64,000 nt of DNA from Protopterus annectens (Eukaryota; Chordata; Ceratodontiformes; Protopteridae): assembly GCF_019279795.1 (NCBI RefSeq), contig NC_056748.1, positions 695,080,683 to 695,144,682 on the forward strand, in the 5' to 3' direction. The notes beneath the pieces are model-generated. The model saw nothing but the letters and a program-made list of their open reading frames with translations, was not told where the DNA came from and ran no database searches. This document shows positions 10,480 to 20,289 of the stretch, piece by piece. The stretch's first letter is position 1; the number at the start of each line of letters is the position of its first letter. The position numbers and the translations under genes are program-made.

Positions 10480-12290
10480 GGCATGGCGGATGCCCCAAAG
10501 CCTGGTTTCAAAAGATGTACAGTGTGTAGCCATAAAGTTTCCCCAGCGGATGGCCACACTTGTGTGTGGTTTGTTTGGGGGTGACTCACCTCCAGTCCCT
10601 CTGTCCTATTTGCGTTGGGTTTAACCCCAGAGCATTAAAGGACAGGTGGGACAAACTGATTGTCAAGGGCCTATTGCCCTCCAATGCTGGGACTGACGTC
10701 CCACATTCTCCCGCTAAGAAAGCAGTGGCTGCTGCTTTGGCATCTGGGACTCACCCTCCCGCCAAGAGGCCCAGGGAGGGGGACAAGGTCAAGGAGGACC
10801 GGCCTCGCAAGCGCTCCCCTGACCGCTCGTTGAAGGGTGGCCCCCCCCCTGCCAAAGGCTAAGCCTGTTTCTAGGCCTGTTTCAACTCTGCTTAGGCCCC
10901 CAAGGTTCTTTCCTGAGCCCGAGGTTCTAGTTAGCCGGTCGCTCTCTAGGCCTTCTCCCCACCGGCTGTCCTGGCCCACTTCAGTGGCGTCCTCTCACTC
11001 TTTCCAGAGCCTATCTGAAGTGGAGATGGACAAGATGATGCGTAGATTTATCCGCACTCAAATCCAGACGGGGGTCTTGCCAGGGCCTTCTCCCACCTGA
11101 GCGGGCACCTTCCAACCTGTATTTAGACCCATCACTCCTTCTGCGATCCAACCCGGGGGTTCAGAGCTGTTGGATCAGAGGACGGTCGGAGTTGAGGGGT
11201 CGACGCCGATAGTACTTTGTACCTCAATGCCAGCCAGTGCCCTGAGTGTGTCGGATCCAACTAGATCGGATCTGAGCTCTCTGAGCCATAGCCTCAGGGT
11301 CTGATCAGAGGGGGTGCTTTCTGCTCCAAGCTTGCCTGAGAGAAGCATCCCCCTTGGTGTCTCGGCTCCGACTCCCCGGTCAGATCAGGGGGAGAGCAGC
11401 TTCTGCTAGTTCAGCCGAGGAGGTCCGTTCCTCCTCTGCATTTGACGTGGTGGAGAGGGTTCTCGCAGGGTCGAGGCCTCTGACTTTCATCTGCAGAGTC
11501 TGTCCAGACCCCCCTGACCTTGAGTGTAGGTCCAACTGTCTTGCCTCTCAGGGACAACCCATAGCGGTAATGCCCCAGGATATTCCGGCCTTGGAATAAC
11601 CCACTTGCGAGTCCTCCCCAGAGCCCCCCCACAAGCATATGTGTAAAAGGAGGCACTTGGACTCTCCTCCAGAGTTCCTCACAGAAGAGACCGACCTGGA
11701 TGAAGGGGAAGGTTCCCCAAGATCCCCCCCGAGGATGTCTCCTTTGGCGACATCATGGAGATCCTATGCCAAAGAGGGGAGTAGTCCACCTCAGAACCAA
11801 CCTCTGACATGTCCGTGTTTCTGGAGGCATTCGTCTCTAGCCCGTCTACCTCTTGTGTGTATGTGGATTTGATAACATCTAGGGTATGGAAGGAGCTGGA
11901 CACCATAGAGCCAATACCTAAGTGCCCGGACAAGGTCTTAAGCCCTCCCGCAGACAAATTACACTTGCACGAGGGGACCCCTGTAGATGCAATGCTGGTG
12001 GTGGTGGCCACCAAGAAGGAACTCGCCCAGGAGAGTTCCACAGTCCACCCGCCTGACCGAGAGTAGAGGACGTTGGATCGTTTTGGGAAGCGAGTCTGTG
12101 CTTCAATGACCTTGTGTGTGAGGGAGTTGAACTACATGGCACACGTTATTCGACTCCAGAGAGATCTGGTCAAGGAAGTCACGCAGTCGACCCCAGGGTC
12201 CATGTCTGCAGAGGACAGGAAGATGTTCGATGCACAAATGGCCACCCTAAAATCTACGGACACTACTGAAGGGTCAGCAGCAGGACATTT
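10480..12290 (+). pseudogene. DIRS-3 gag-like region
   Basis: Near 10516-10620 the plus strand encodes a cysteine/histidine-rich start with spacing C-x2-C-x9-H-x-C-x2-CLG-x2-H-x4-C-x2-C. It is followed by LKDRWDKLIVKGLLP, a proline- and basic-rich linker, and further downstream DRFGKRVCASMTLCVRELNY. The same order appears in DIRS-7 gag. The role is inferred to be a gag-like structural protein. The region is broken in several places. Confidence 0.7.
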
Positions 12291-12292
12291 AT

Positions 12293-12317
12293 AAAAAAAA
12301 AAAAAAAAAAAAAAAAA
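12293..12317 (+). repeat. (A)25 tail at the 3' end of the DIRS-3 fragment
   Basis: Twenty-five A follow directly on DIRS-3 gag sequence and precede DIRS-2 sequence. In the other DIRS copies the equivalent gag position has no A-run. Confidence 0.85.
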
Positions 12318-13240
12318 GACAATCCTCAGGAACCCTATAAAACCTATCAGGCTTCTTGGGAGAAGGGGGGAGAGAATCGGGCATCGAAGAGGCACTGGAG
12401 AAAGCATCCAGTAAAGCAGCCAAGATATGAAGATTAGCCGCAGGTTTAGGAGACTCCAACTGCAACAACTCATAGTACCTGTTATGGATATCGGAGACCT
12501 GAGTACAATCCCATTTAAAAGATCCATCATTCTAGTGAGTGTGTCCCCAAAGAATATTTCCTCCAAAGGAACATCAAGACTAAGCCGCCTCCTCTGACCC
12601 ATAGTCCAAAGGAGAAGGAATTTGTCAGCAGAATCTGACTCATCCTCAAAAGAATGCTGGTCTCTAGGCCTTTTAAAAGGGGTAGAGGACCAAGTAGGAG
12701 AAGGAACTGAAACCGCATGAGGAGGCTTTAAGGACAGCCCTGAGTAAAAGCCTGCCACTCATTTTATGGATCCCTAGAAGAAAGAAGCATGTTTAATTTT
12801 TTATTCCTTTAAGGGAGCATCCTGAGAAGACTCAGATCCAGGATGACCGTCGAGAACAATAGCAGGAACTTCTTCCCCAACTAGAAACTGAAGAACTCCC
12901 CTAGGCCCCTCAGAAAATAAAATCAACCTTGGTTCCTTCAATGTCCAAGACAGATGCCTGCAAAGCCTCTTTGGACGTGCTGCCAGCGGGATCCTCACTG
13001 GCCTCCAACACGGTCGTGGCAGAGAAATTTGATGACAGAGCCTGGCCAGCCTCCGGGTTCATAACTACCTCAGGAGAAACACCTGGCAGAGGCTGGACAA
13101 TGGAAGATTCTGGTCATACCTTTTTCACTTTCTTCCCTAACAGCTGACCCTTGGGGCAGGAGATTCCCTTCATAGTAACTTTAGCAGGTAGCCTAAGATG
13201 CTGGTTCTCAAAGATGTAAGGTAAGAGAAGAAAGTCTCCT

Positions 13241-13957
13241 GCGAAGGGTTTTCGGAACAAATGCCTGACACAACTTCCTGACTAATGATTCTAAACTCAA
13301 TGTAACCATACTGTTGTAACTGCCTGGAACAAACTGCCCCAATATATTAGATTAATCTCCAACTCAGATTGTTTCGAAAACACTAAAAAAAATCTACTAA
13401 ACTCATAGGCCTGCCCCTGTCCTGATCCAACTTAATCTATCCACTCTCTGCCCTCTGAATTATCCTCTTCCCCTACATTCATATCTCCCCTGTACTCTCT
13501 ACTATCCCTTCTCTCATTTCCTCTGCTTTCTTCCATAGGATAATATATGATTGATTATACAACTAACATTACAGTCTTGAATCTGTTACATCCTTCTTGT
13601 GAGTCACTCTTAAGCAACACTACAATTATTAAGTTTAACTCAAAACCTCCTAAGCCTACTGTATAACTGTAACTTCATCTCTATTCTACTTTGGCCAAGC
13701 ATAAGAGGATTCCTTTCTCCTCTTTGACACCCGATTAAGAAAATCCACTTGAACTTTGTATTGGTAGCATTTGACAGTGTTATTTTGATAATTTTTAACA
13801 TGTTTGCATAGTAACAATATGTATTTTTTTTTCATCTTAATCTGTATTTGCTATGTTTTTATGAACTACTTGTGTATTGTATCAGCTGGAGCTTTTCTCC
13901 TCGGGACTCTGCTGAAACTGGGCATTTGCCCAGTCAGACCAGTCAGGTGAACAAATG
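13241..13957 (+). mobile_element. L2-like LINE, 3' end only
   Basis: Near 13330 the plus strand reads WNKLPQYIRLI, the usual C-terminal LINE motif. The 3' end (13880-13957) has GGAGCTTTTCTCC, TCTGCTGAAA and CAGTCAGACC, as does the 3' end of the L2-like copy at 27865-28912. It is 5'-truncated and sits in DIRS-2 gag. Its own tail is cut short where a CR1 tail begins. The left edge is approximate. Confidence 0.7.
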
Positions 13958-14333
13958 ACATGCTGCACCTCAGAGAATCCAAATCCCATCAAGCTACACG
14001 CTCGAGAGACTTAATCTCAGCACTGAAATAAATAGGATATGCTGGAGGGACAGATTCATAACCCAGAGGCTCCTTTCACTCTGGAATAAAATCCCAGTCC
14101 AGGTTAGGCAGAGTCCTTCATTGACTCTCTTCAAGAGGAATCTTGATGAGTGGATGGGAGATCGTAGGTTTACCCCGGGTATCACTTCTGTGTCACTGTT
14201 AGACAGGGCACAGTATACTAACTTCGAAAAAGGGCATAGCAAAATTCATTTAAAATGGGTGGCGAAAGCCAAACACACACTGGCTAGGCTTATAAATGTC
14301 CTAGGGCAGATAGCCTAGTATGAACCTATAAAA
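13958..14333 (+). mobile_element. CR1-like LINE 3' tail
   Basis: It starts in the C-terminal codons of ORF2 (ACATGCTGCACCTCAGAG) and continues to the family 3' end (GCTAGGCTTATAAATG, GATAGCCTAGTATGAACC). The last 170 bp are nearly identical to 57415-57585 and 61792-61980. It inserted at the 3' end of the L2-like copy. Confidence 0.85.
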
Positions 14334-14803
14334 CAGAACAAGACATATGGTCATGTGAAGCACCCAAGCAAAAAAGACACTTATGGCGGTTTCTAGGGGG
14401 AATCTGTCTCCCACACTGGCATTTACCCTTCCTGGATGACATTAACCTCAATGAACACAAAAAAGTAAAAACAAAATCCCAACAGGGCACTTATCTTACA
14501 AAAACAAACATATAGGAAGTCCCTGGAAAATGAAAAAGCGTTCAAGTGGCAGAAGACTGATACAGGTAAACAGACAAATGATGTAAAAGATACGTTCAGA
14601 CTGGTCGCAAAGAAGTTCTGGTTTTGGGAAACCTGAACGTCAACTTTATGCCCTACTTTAAAAGATATGCTGAACATATGGTGACGTTCGGAATATCTTT
14701 TAAATTCAGAAGTCCTTGGAAGATTGGCCAGACGTCGGGCTTCTTTGGCAGGGAATCCCATATAGTTATGAATGCTGCAGTAGTGAATGTAAGGACATTC
14801 CTA

Positions 14804-15837
14804 GAAACCCAAATATAAAATGAAAAAAAAACAAATGGGAATGCAAGACAGGGTGAGCAAAACATTTAGCATTTTAGTTCTCTATTTTATATGATGGAAC
14901 TTCCTCGGAAATAAAACCCAGTACCTGCAAACCAGGTTTAAATGCAAACATTGAAACAACCTAATATTAAATATCTACACAAGTCTTATAAAAACTTTCA
15001 TCAAAACAGTTGCAAATGTTAAACATTACCATCAATAAAAAGTGTTAAACCTAAGATATAAAAAATAATTATTAAAATATCTGTGCTAGAAGAAAGCATT
15101 TTAAATTTGTGTGTTCACTAAGACCAGATTTGATGTCTGCACAAAAGCACAACTGCCACTCTGCATGACAACTTTCTAACAATACATTATAATTACCAGA
15201 AAATCTGTTCAGATCATTTTGAGCAAGAACAAAGAAACTAAACTTCCCAAAATCTTCACAACTCAAAGAATGCTTAGCTAGGGCATTGTTTAAACCTTTT
15301 TTTCCAGATAGCCAAAGTATGCTCATGTATTCTTTTACTTAACTTGCACAAAGGTTTGCCATCATACTACCCATGACAAGTTTTACAACATGCAATGTAC
15401 ACTACTCCATGGGACTCGCAACTAAACCTACCTTTTGCTGTAATTGTTTTATTTATGGCTAATGAATGCATAAATTTAAAGTGCCTTCATAAGACTTGTG
15501 TAGACATTTAATATTTATTAGGTTGTTGTAATGTTTGTGTTCGTGCTTTTATTGGCTGTACGTCATGACTTTTACATGGGCCTTTTTAAACCTGGTTTGC
15601 ACGTGTTGTATTTTTTTTTCTGAGGAAGTTCTATCCTATAAAATAGAGAAAGAAAACGCTAAATATTTTGTTCACCCAGTCTTGTCTTCCCATTTGTTTT
15701 GTTTTTTTTCAATCCCTAGTTACAATTTTGCTTTCTGAAAAGGTATTAGCAACTTTCACAACTTTGTTTGTTGGATAACCAATCTGCAATCCAGCAGACA
15801 AAGGGTTTACATTTTTTTTTTCTGATTACTCAGTAAT
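14804..15837. other. AT-rich stretch without recognised content
   Basis: No convincing open frame, repeat or RNA gene was seen here. Short open frames on both strands show no family motifs. Confidence 0.6.
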
Positions 15838-16003
15838 ATCCAGTACTCATCATGGTGGATAGACATCTTGGCCATTTTAAGATAAGCAGCATGCACTGAA
15901 AGACCACAGCCTTTGTAACTGTTTCAAAGAAGTTTACTATGGTCAAGACAATGGACCTGCTCTTAAAGCCAAACTGAGTGGGGTCTAAATCAGTTAAAAT
16001 GTG
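15838..16003 (-). mobile_element. CR1-like LINE fragment (RT)
   Basis: The minus strand reads LTDLDPTQFGFKSRS and then FFETVTKAV. These match LEPTQFGFVKGKS and LFETVTKAMDEG of the CR1 copy at 58242-58571. It is short, old and frame-broken. Confidence 0.7.
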
Positions 16004-16020
16004 TCTGTATAAATAAAAAA

Positions 16021-16187
16021 AGATCTGTCAGTTTTCATTCAGTCCTCATCTGATGGATTCTAATCCAATCCTCTGATCCATCTTGGCCATTACTAAAGCT
16101 CGTGGTAACCAAAAAGCTCTCTAACTCCTCCCTTACCCATAATGCACCAACCTTAAGTTATCTCACAAAAGACGTGGTTGGCCTACC
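16021..16187 (+). repeat. Isolated DIRS terminal-repeat fragment
   Basis: TTTTCATTCAGTCCTCATCT, GGTAACCAAAAAGCTCTC and CCTCCCTTACCCATAATGC match, in inverse orientation, the left terminal repeat of DIRS-5 (46390-46521). No internal DIRS sequence follows on either side. It may be a solo terminal repeat or a truncated copy. Confidence 0.7.
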
Positions 16188-17985
16188 TTGTATAGGTTCA
16201 TAGGTTGGTACTATGCTATCGGTCCTAGGGCCTATACAAGCCTAGCCATAACAATTCCCTGGATATTTCTTCCCACAATATTTACTTCCTTGGTCCTCTG
16301 TTTAGCAGGGCGACTGACATGATCACGGGGTGAATTTCCTCTCTCCCTTCCAGTCAAGGTTCCTTTTGAAGAGGGCCAAGGAGGCACTCTGCTTGACATG
16401 TATGGGGAGTCTGTAGGTCAGGAAACTATCCCTCCAGCATGTTTTGTTCATTATGATGACAAGGTTTAGATCCCTGGAGTGTGTGGCTCTGAGGGATTGG
16501 GCTCCAGGTGCATGTCTTTGTAACGTGTGAGGAAAGCCACACGAACGCAGGGAGGACATGCAGACTCCACACAGAAGGCACCCCAGCCGAGAATCGAACC
16601 TGAGAACCTCTTGCTGTGGGGCGACAACGCTAGCGCTGCACCACTGTGCCATCCAATAAATAAAATAAAAAAAAAATATTTATTTTAAGTGGAGCATGTC
16701 CAACAGCTCAGGGCTTGACATGGTAGAGATCGCTTCTGAGTAGGCGATATGCCACAGAGTATAGCTGGAGTTTTTTTTTAGATGGTCAGCATATGGCATC
16801 TGCTTTAGGCCTGCGATTCTTTTAGTGAGGCATTTCTGTGGCCTTTCCAGCTGTTGCAGATGTCTTGAGGTACACACCAAACTGGGCGTTATACTCTATA
16901 ATGGGTCTAATGAGGGATGAGTACAGTGGGACAATGACATCCTTTTTTCTGGATGAAAAGCCCTTAGTGATGAGGTGTGCCACATAGAAGGATTTCCTGA
17001 CTTGTGGCGATGTGGTTATTGAAGGTAAGACCACTGTCCACCTGTTTCCCTAAGTCTCTCATCACACGGTGTTTAGTGTACTGCCACCTGTGTGGTAATT
17101 CATGGGTACATGTTTTTTTCCCCAAAGGGGATAACTATACATTTCTTGACATTAAGCTTGAGCCCATGGCTCTGGCACCAAGCATCTGTTTCTGTAAGGC
17201 CCTTTTGTAGATTATTCACATCATTTGGGGATTCAATAATGGCTCCCAGTTTACAGTCGTCTGCAAACTTTGTTAGCCAGAGTCCCTTAGTGTTGGCCTG
17301 TACTTCAGAGAATTAGATGCCAAACAAGAGCGGTCCCAGGACTGAACCCTGAGGTACTGCACTTGTCACTTCTCTGGTGCTGGATTTGGAGTCTGCTACT
17401 TTTACAGTGTAGATTCTGTCAGTAAGCCAGTTGGCAACCCATCGAGTGACCATAGAGATTTATGCCCAGCTTAGTAAGTTTATCTAAGATTCCAGAGTGG
17501 GGGATGGTGTCGAAGGCCTTGGCGAGGTTCAGATAGGCTGTGTGGACCACCTTACCCTCATCCACAGCTCTGGAGACTGATTCGAAATCAGTCAGGTTCA
17601 GGAGACAAGATCGGCCCTTCACGAACCCAAACTGGGTGGGGTCCAGTGTTTGAAGGTTGCCGATGTCTTTGTTTATAACTTCCATGGTACTGCATTCCAT
17701 GCCCTTGCAGATCAGGCTCGACAGACTGATGGGACGATAGTTCCTGGGATCCAGGGGGGGATCCACCTTGGATCCCAGTAGTTCCTGGGATCCAAGGTGG
17801 ATCCCCCTTGTGGAGTGGGATAACTGTAGCTGTGCACCACTCAGTGGGCATGAAGCCTGAGATGAGGCTATAATTAAACATGGCACTTAGGTGAGGTGCC
17901 AGTTAATTTTGTAGGCCATGTAGTACACAGCCCGGGATGTCATCTGGTCCCATGGATGCTGTATTCTTAGCTTTGGAGAGTGTGG
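16188..17985 (-). mobile_element. CR1-like LINE, 5'-truncated, with a SINE insertion
   Basis: The minus strand runs from ORF2 near 17985 to the family 3' end at 16188 (compare the inverse of GATAGCATAGTACCAACCTA). Motifs seen include LQTLDPTQFGFVKGRSCLLN and YLNLAKAFDTIPHSGILDKL. Later come RPIIEYNAQFGVYL and, past a SINE-like insertion at 16513-16680, RATHSRDLNL and LFKRNLDWKGERKFTP. The frame is broken several times. DIRS-4 begins where the LINE ends at 17985. Confidence 0.85.
16513..16680 (-). mobile_element. SINE-like tRNA-headed repeat, partial
   Basis: The inverse of ACATGCAGACTCCACACAGA and CCGAGAATCGAACCTGAGAA matches the repeat at 40505-40780. The B-box-like GGTTCGATTC is on the minus strand near 16590, and the A-box-like start is near 16640. 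It splits the C-terminal part of the CR1 copy around it. Confidence 0.75.
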
Positions 17986-18152
17986 ATGTTCTTAGAGTTT
18001 CACTGTTGCAGTCATCACATTTGAGTTATCTGCTTGCAGTAGCCCTCAGTCGGCTTGATTTATCAAAGTCTTGGGTCCTGCATCGGTTGCTGCCTCATCT
18101 TCCATGACGTCAGGTAGTCAGGGGTATAAAGCATGCAGCCGATGCCATTACA
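17986..18152 (+). repeat. DIRS-4 left inverted terminal repeat
   Basis: It begins ATGTTCTTAGAG and continues through TTTCACTGTTGCAGTCATC, CCCTCAGTCGG and CAGGGGTATAAAGCATGC. The inverse is found at 23503-23666 and in DIRS-6 (34687-34840 and 40057-40252). Confidence 0.9.
18105..18130 (+). promoter_or_regulatory. Putative DIRS-4 promoter: CRE palindrome and TATA box
   Basis: TGACGTCA (18105-18112) is a perfect cAMP-response-element palindrome, and TATAAA (18125-18130) lies 12 bp downstream. Transcription would then start near 18155, before the gag-like region. Left terminal repeats act as promoters in characterised DIRS elements, so this is plausible but untested. The inverted right repeat carries the same module facing inward. 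Confidence 0.5.
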
Positions 18153-18299
18153 TCAGTCTTTCTTGCCGTGCGGTGCCCGAAGCAGAAGCAGTTTGCAAGT
18201 GCTGGTCAGCTGACTCCTGAAATTTTTGTTTTCGAGTTTCAGATCCAAAGTCTTCATTTAAGCTAAGTACCCCATTGAGGATCCTTTTTCTTGCTCTAA

Positions 18300-20000
18300 A
18301 CCAATGTCAGTAAAAGTTAACAATTGTATTTCTTGTGGAAAGCAAATACCTCCTAGATTTTCATTCATATTGCATTCCTTGCCGTACCTCGCTATCGGTT
18401 TTGTGCCTTATTCAAACCTCGTACTATTCGTAGTCTGTTCATTTACGCATCTAAATATTTTGGTACTCTGTTCAATTATCCAGAAATGGCTTCGGTAAGC
18501 CATCCGACTACCGACATTCCGAAAAAACACAAAGATAAAGACAGAGACAGACCACATAGGTCCAAAGCTGCCGACGCTTCTCCAAAGCTAGTTGCCAGTT
18601 CGCCGGTACTCAGGTGCTTTTGCATCCCCTGATACCAGCTACTTCAGATTTGCAGGCCCCTACTGAGACCCACTCGGAGTCTGGTATGCCGCGAGATGCT
18701 TCTTCGACTGTGGAAACTGAGGATGTCTCTACCCTGGATGGGTCCGGAGCTACTGTGCAGGCACTGGCTTCTGAGGGTGTATTCAGGCCTACTGACCTGC
18801 ATATTAAACCAACGCCATCTTCTTCAAGGCCTAAAACTCGATCCATGCCTAGAAAAACGATGCCCAGACCACATGGTCAGGCCCTTATGCCTAAAAAACA
18901 AATAAGAATGGCTGAGGTCCTTATTACTCTAATCAGGGGATGCCACCCTTCCCCCTCTGAGACCTAGGGCTGATTTTCCTTCTGATTCTTCTGAACAGGA
19001 TTCTGAAATTTCTGTTTTCTGTGATGACCAGGATTTGCCCTTATCTACCTGTGAGGACTCTGCTTCCCCTCAAGAGGATTTCTCTTTTGGTGAAACCTTG
19101 CATAGTCTTAGAGAGCATTTTCACTGGGAAAGCCAGGATTACTGTGATTCCAAAAAGAGGCTTAGGGAATTCTTACTCGTGCCTCAACACAGGCCTTTAG
19201 CTATCCCTCCTGTACTGGACATTGTAGATGATGCCTTCTCGGAATCTAGCCTGGCCCCTGCCTCTTTACCTCCTGCTCCCAGAAAACCTGATGGGTATTG
19301 CAGGGTACCTGACTCTCACAAGTTCCTCTTTAAAAATCCTTCTGTGGATCCTGAGACCATTTCACAGGGACCAAAGGGCATTAAGGCTACTACTGCCAAA
19401 AATCTTATCCCCTCTGATAGAGATTCTAGGGCGCTGGATAGATTGGGTAAGAAGGTATACACTTCTGCAACCTTGGCCATTAGGGCCTTAAACTGCCAGT
19501 TTCATATGTTAAAGTATCAGCAGCATATTATTGGATTGCTTAAACAGAAAATGATGATTCCTGACTGTGCTGAAAATCAAGATTTACAGAATTTAATGCA
19601 TTCTGCTGAACAAGTTGGAAAACCTCCTTTGCAATGTGGTTTTGATTCATTAGAGGCATCTTGTAGGGCTGCTGTCACTGGGTCTGTACTTAGAAGGCAT
19701 GCTTGGCTTAAGGAGCAATCTTTGCTCAGATCATGTTAAAGCTAAATTACTGGATGCTCCCTTAAACCAAGACCGCCTGTTTGTCAACAAAGCAGAAGTA
19801 GTACTGAAAAAGATGGAGGAAAAAGCTAAATCTATGCAAACTGTTAAAGATTTCCTGCAAGTACAGCCTCCCAGATTTAGTAGGCATTGGCCCTCTTGGA
19901 ATTGGTCCATTCCTGCCTCTTTCAGGCCTTCTCAGTCCAAACCCAGAGCCAGCAGAAGACCCGGGCTTCAGTCCCAAGGTACTCACAGGCCTTAGTAGTG
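18300..20000 (+). pseudogene. DIRS-4 gag-like region
   Basis: A cysteine-containing N-terminal start near 18306-18420 is followed by an acidic and serine-rich part. The conserved block RALDRLGKKVYTSATLAIRA at about 19430-19490 comes next, and the end has VLKKMEEKAKSMQTV. The longest open stretch is 234 residues (19035-19739). The blocks match DIRS-6 gag closely and DIRS-7 gag distantly. It is a fossil. Confidence 0.8.
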
Positions 20001-20289
20001 GGGGGCTCCCACTTCCAAAGCAGGGAGAGTAGTAAGACTCCCCCCTATGGTAAACTGTCTCAGTGACTTAAACTTTATATCTTCCAAGCTTTGCTCAACT
20101 GACTGTTCCTTTAGGGGGAAAGATTGCCCTGCATGCAAAAAATTGGGAACTCATTATCCAGGACAAATGTGTTTTAAATATAGTTTCCCAAGGATACAGA
20201 TTTCACTTCCACTCTTTAACAACCCCAAACAGCTGGCCAGACCTACACCTAAATCAGTGGGCAGAGGCTCAAGAGCAAGTTCTCTCTCT

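Larger units (their letters stand above)
10150..12317 (+). mobile_element. DIRS-3: 5' fragment of a DIRS-like element ending in poly(A)
   Basis: This plus-strand fragment sits in the minus-strand gag of DIRS-2. It starts with left-terminal-repeat-like sequence (CCCCTTACCCATAATG near 10215, as in the ITR fragment at 16021-16187 and in DIRS-5). It then runs through gag-like sequence and stops in a run of 25 A (12293-12317), after which DIRS-2 resumes. RT, recombinase and right end are absent. The poly(A) end suggests LINE-mediated copying of a DIRS transcript, but no clear target-site duplication was found. The left boundary is approximate. Confidence 0.7.
9766..14440 (-). pseudogene. DIRS-2 gag-like region, split by DIRS-3 and LINE tails
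   Basis: The C-terminal part (9766-10073) contains LFGEAAGGSFKSLQDKGKAL in sense, which aligns with the equivalent stretch of DIRS-4 gag. Middle parts lie at 12317-13240. The N-terminal zinc-finger-like start (CQCGRQ..., CLFCLGASHDHMSC) lies at about 14335-14440. The region is interrupted by other elements at about 10150-12317 and 13241-14333 and is decayed. Confidence 0.65.
6378..14803 (-). mobile_element. DIRS-2: DIRS-like element complete at both ends, with nested insertions
   Basis: The right end (6378, starting GTACAGTTGTGTAAAATC) and the left end (14803) carry matching terminal repeats. The reverse complement of 14600-14803 and the sequence from about 6440 to 6590 share long blocks such as AACTATATGGGATTCCC. 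Inside, on the minus strand, come gag-like, RT-RNase H and recombinase parts in that order. After removing the nested DIRS-3 fragment (about 10150-12317) and the LINE tails (13241-14333), the element is about 5.2 kb, a normal DIRS length. It is a decayed fossil with many breaks. Confidence 0.8.

Noticed and set aside
15535-15738. A small membrane-protein-like open frame
   Set aside because: It is hydrophobic because the DNA is T-rich. It shows no homology-like motif, conserved start or neighbouring gene signal.
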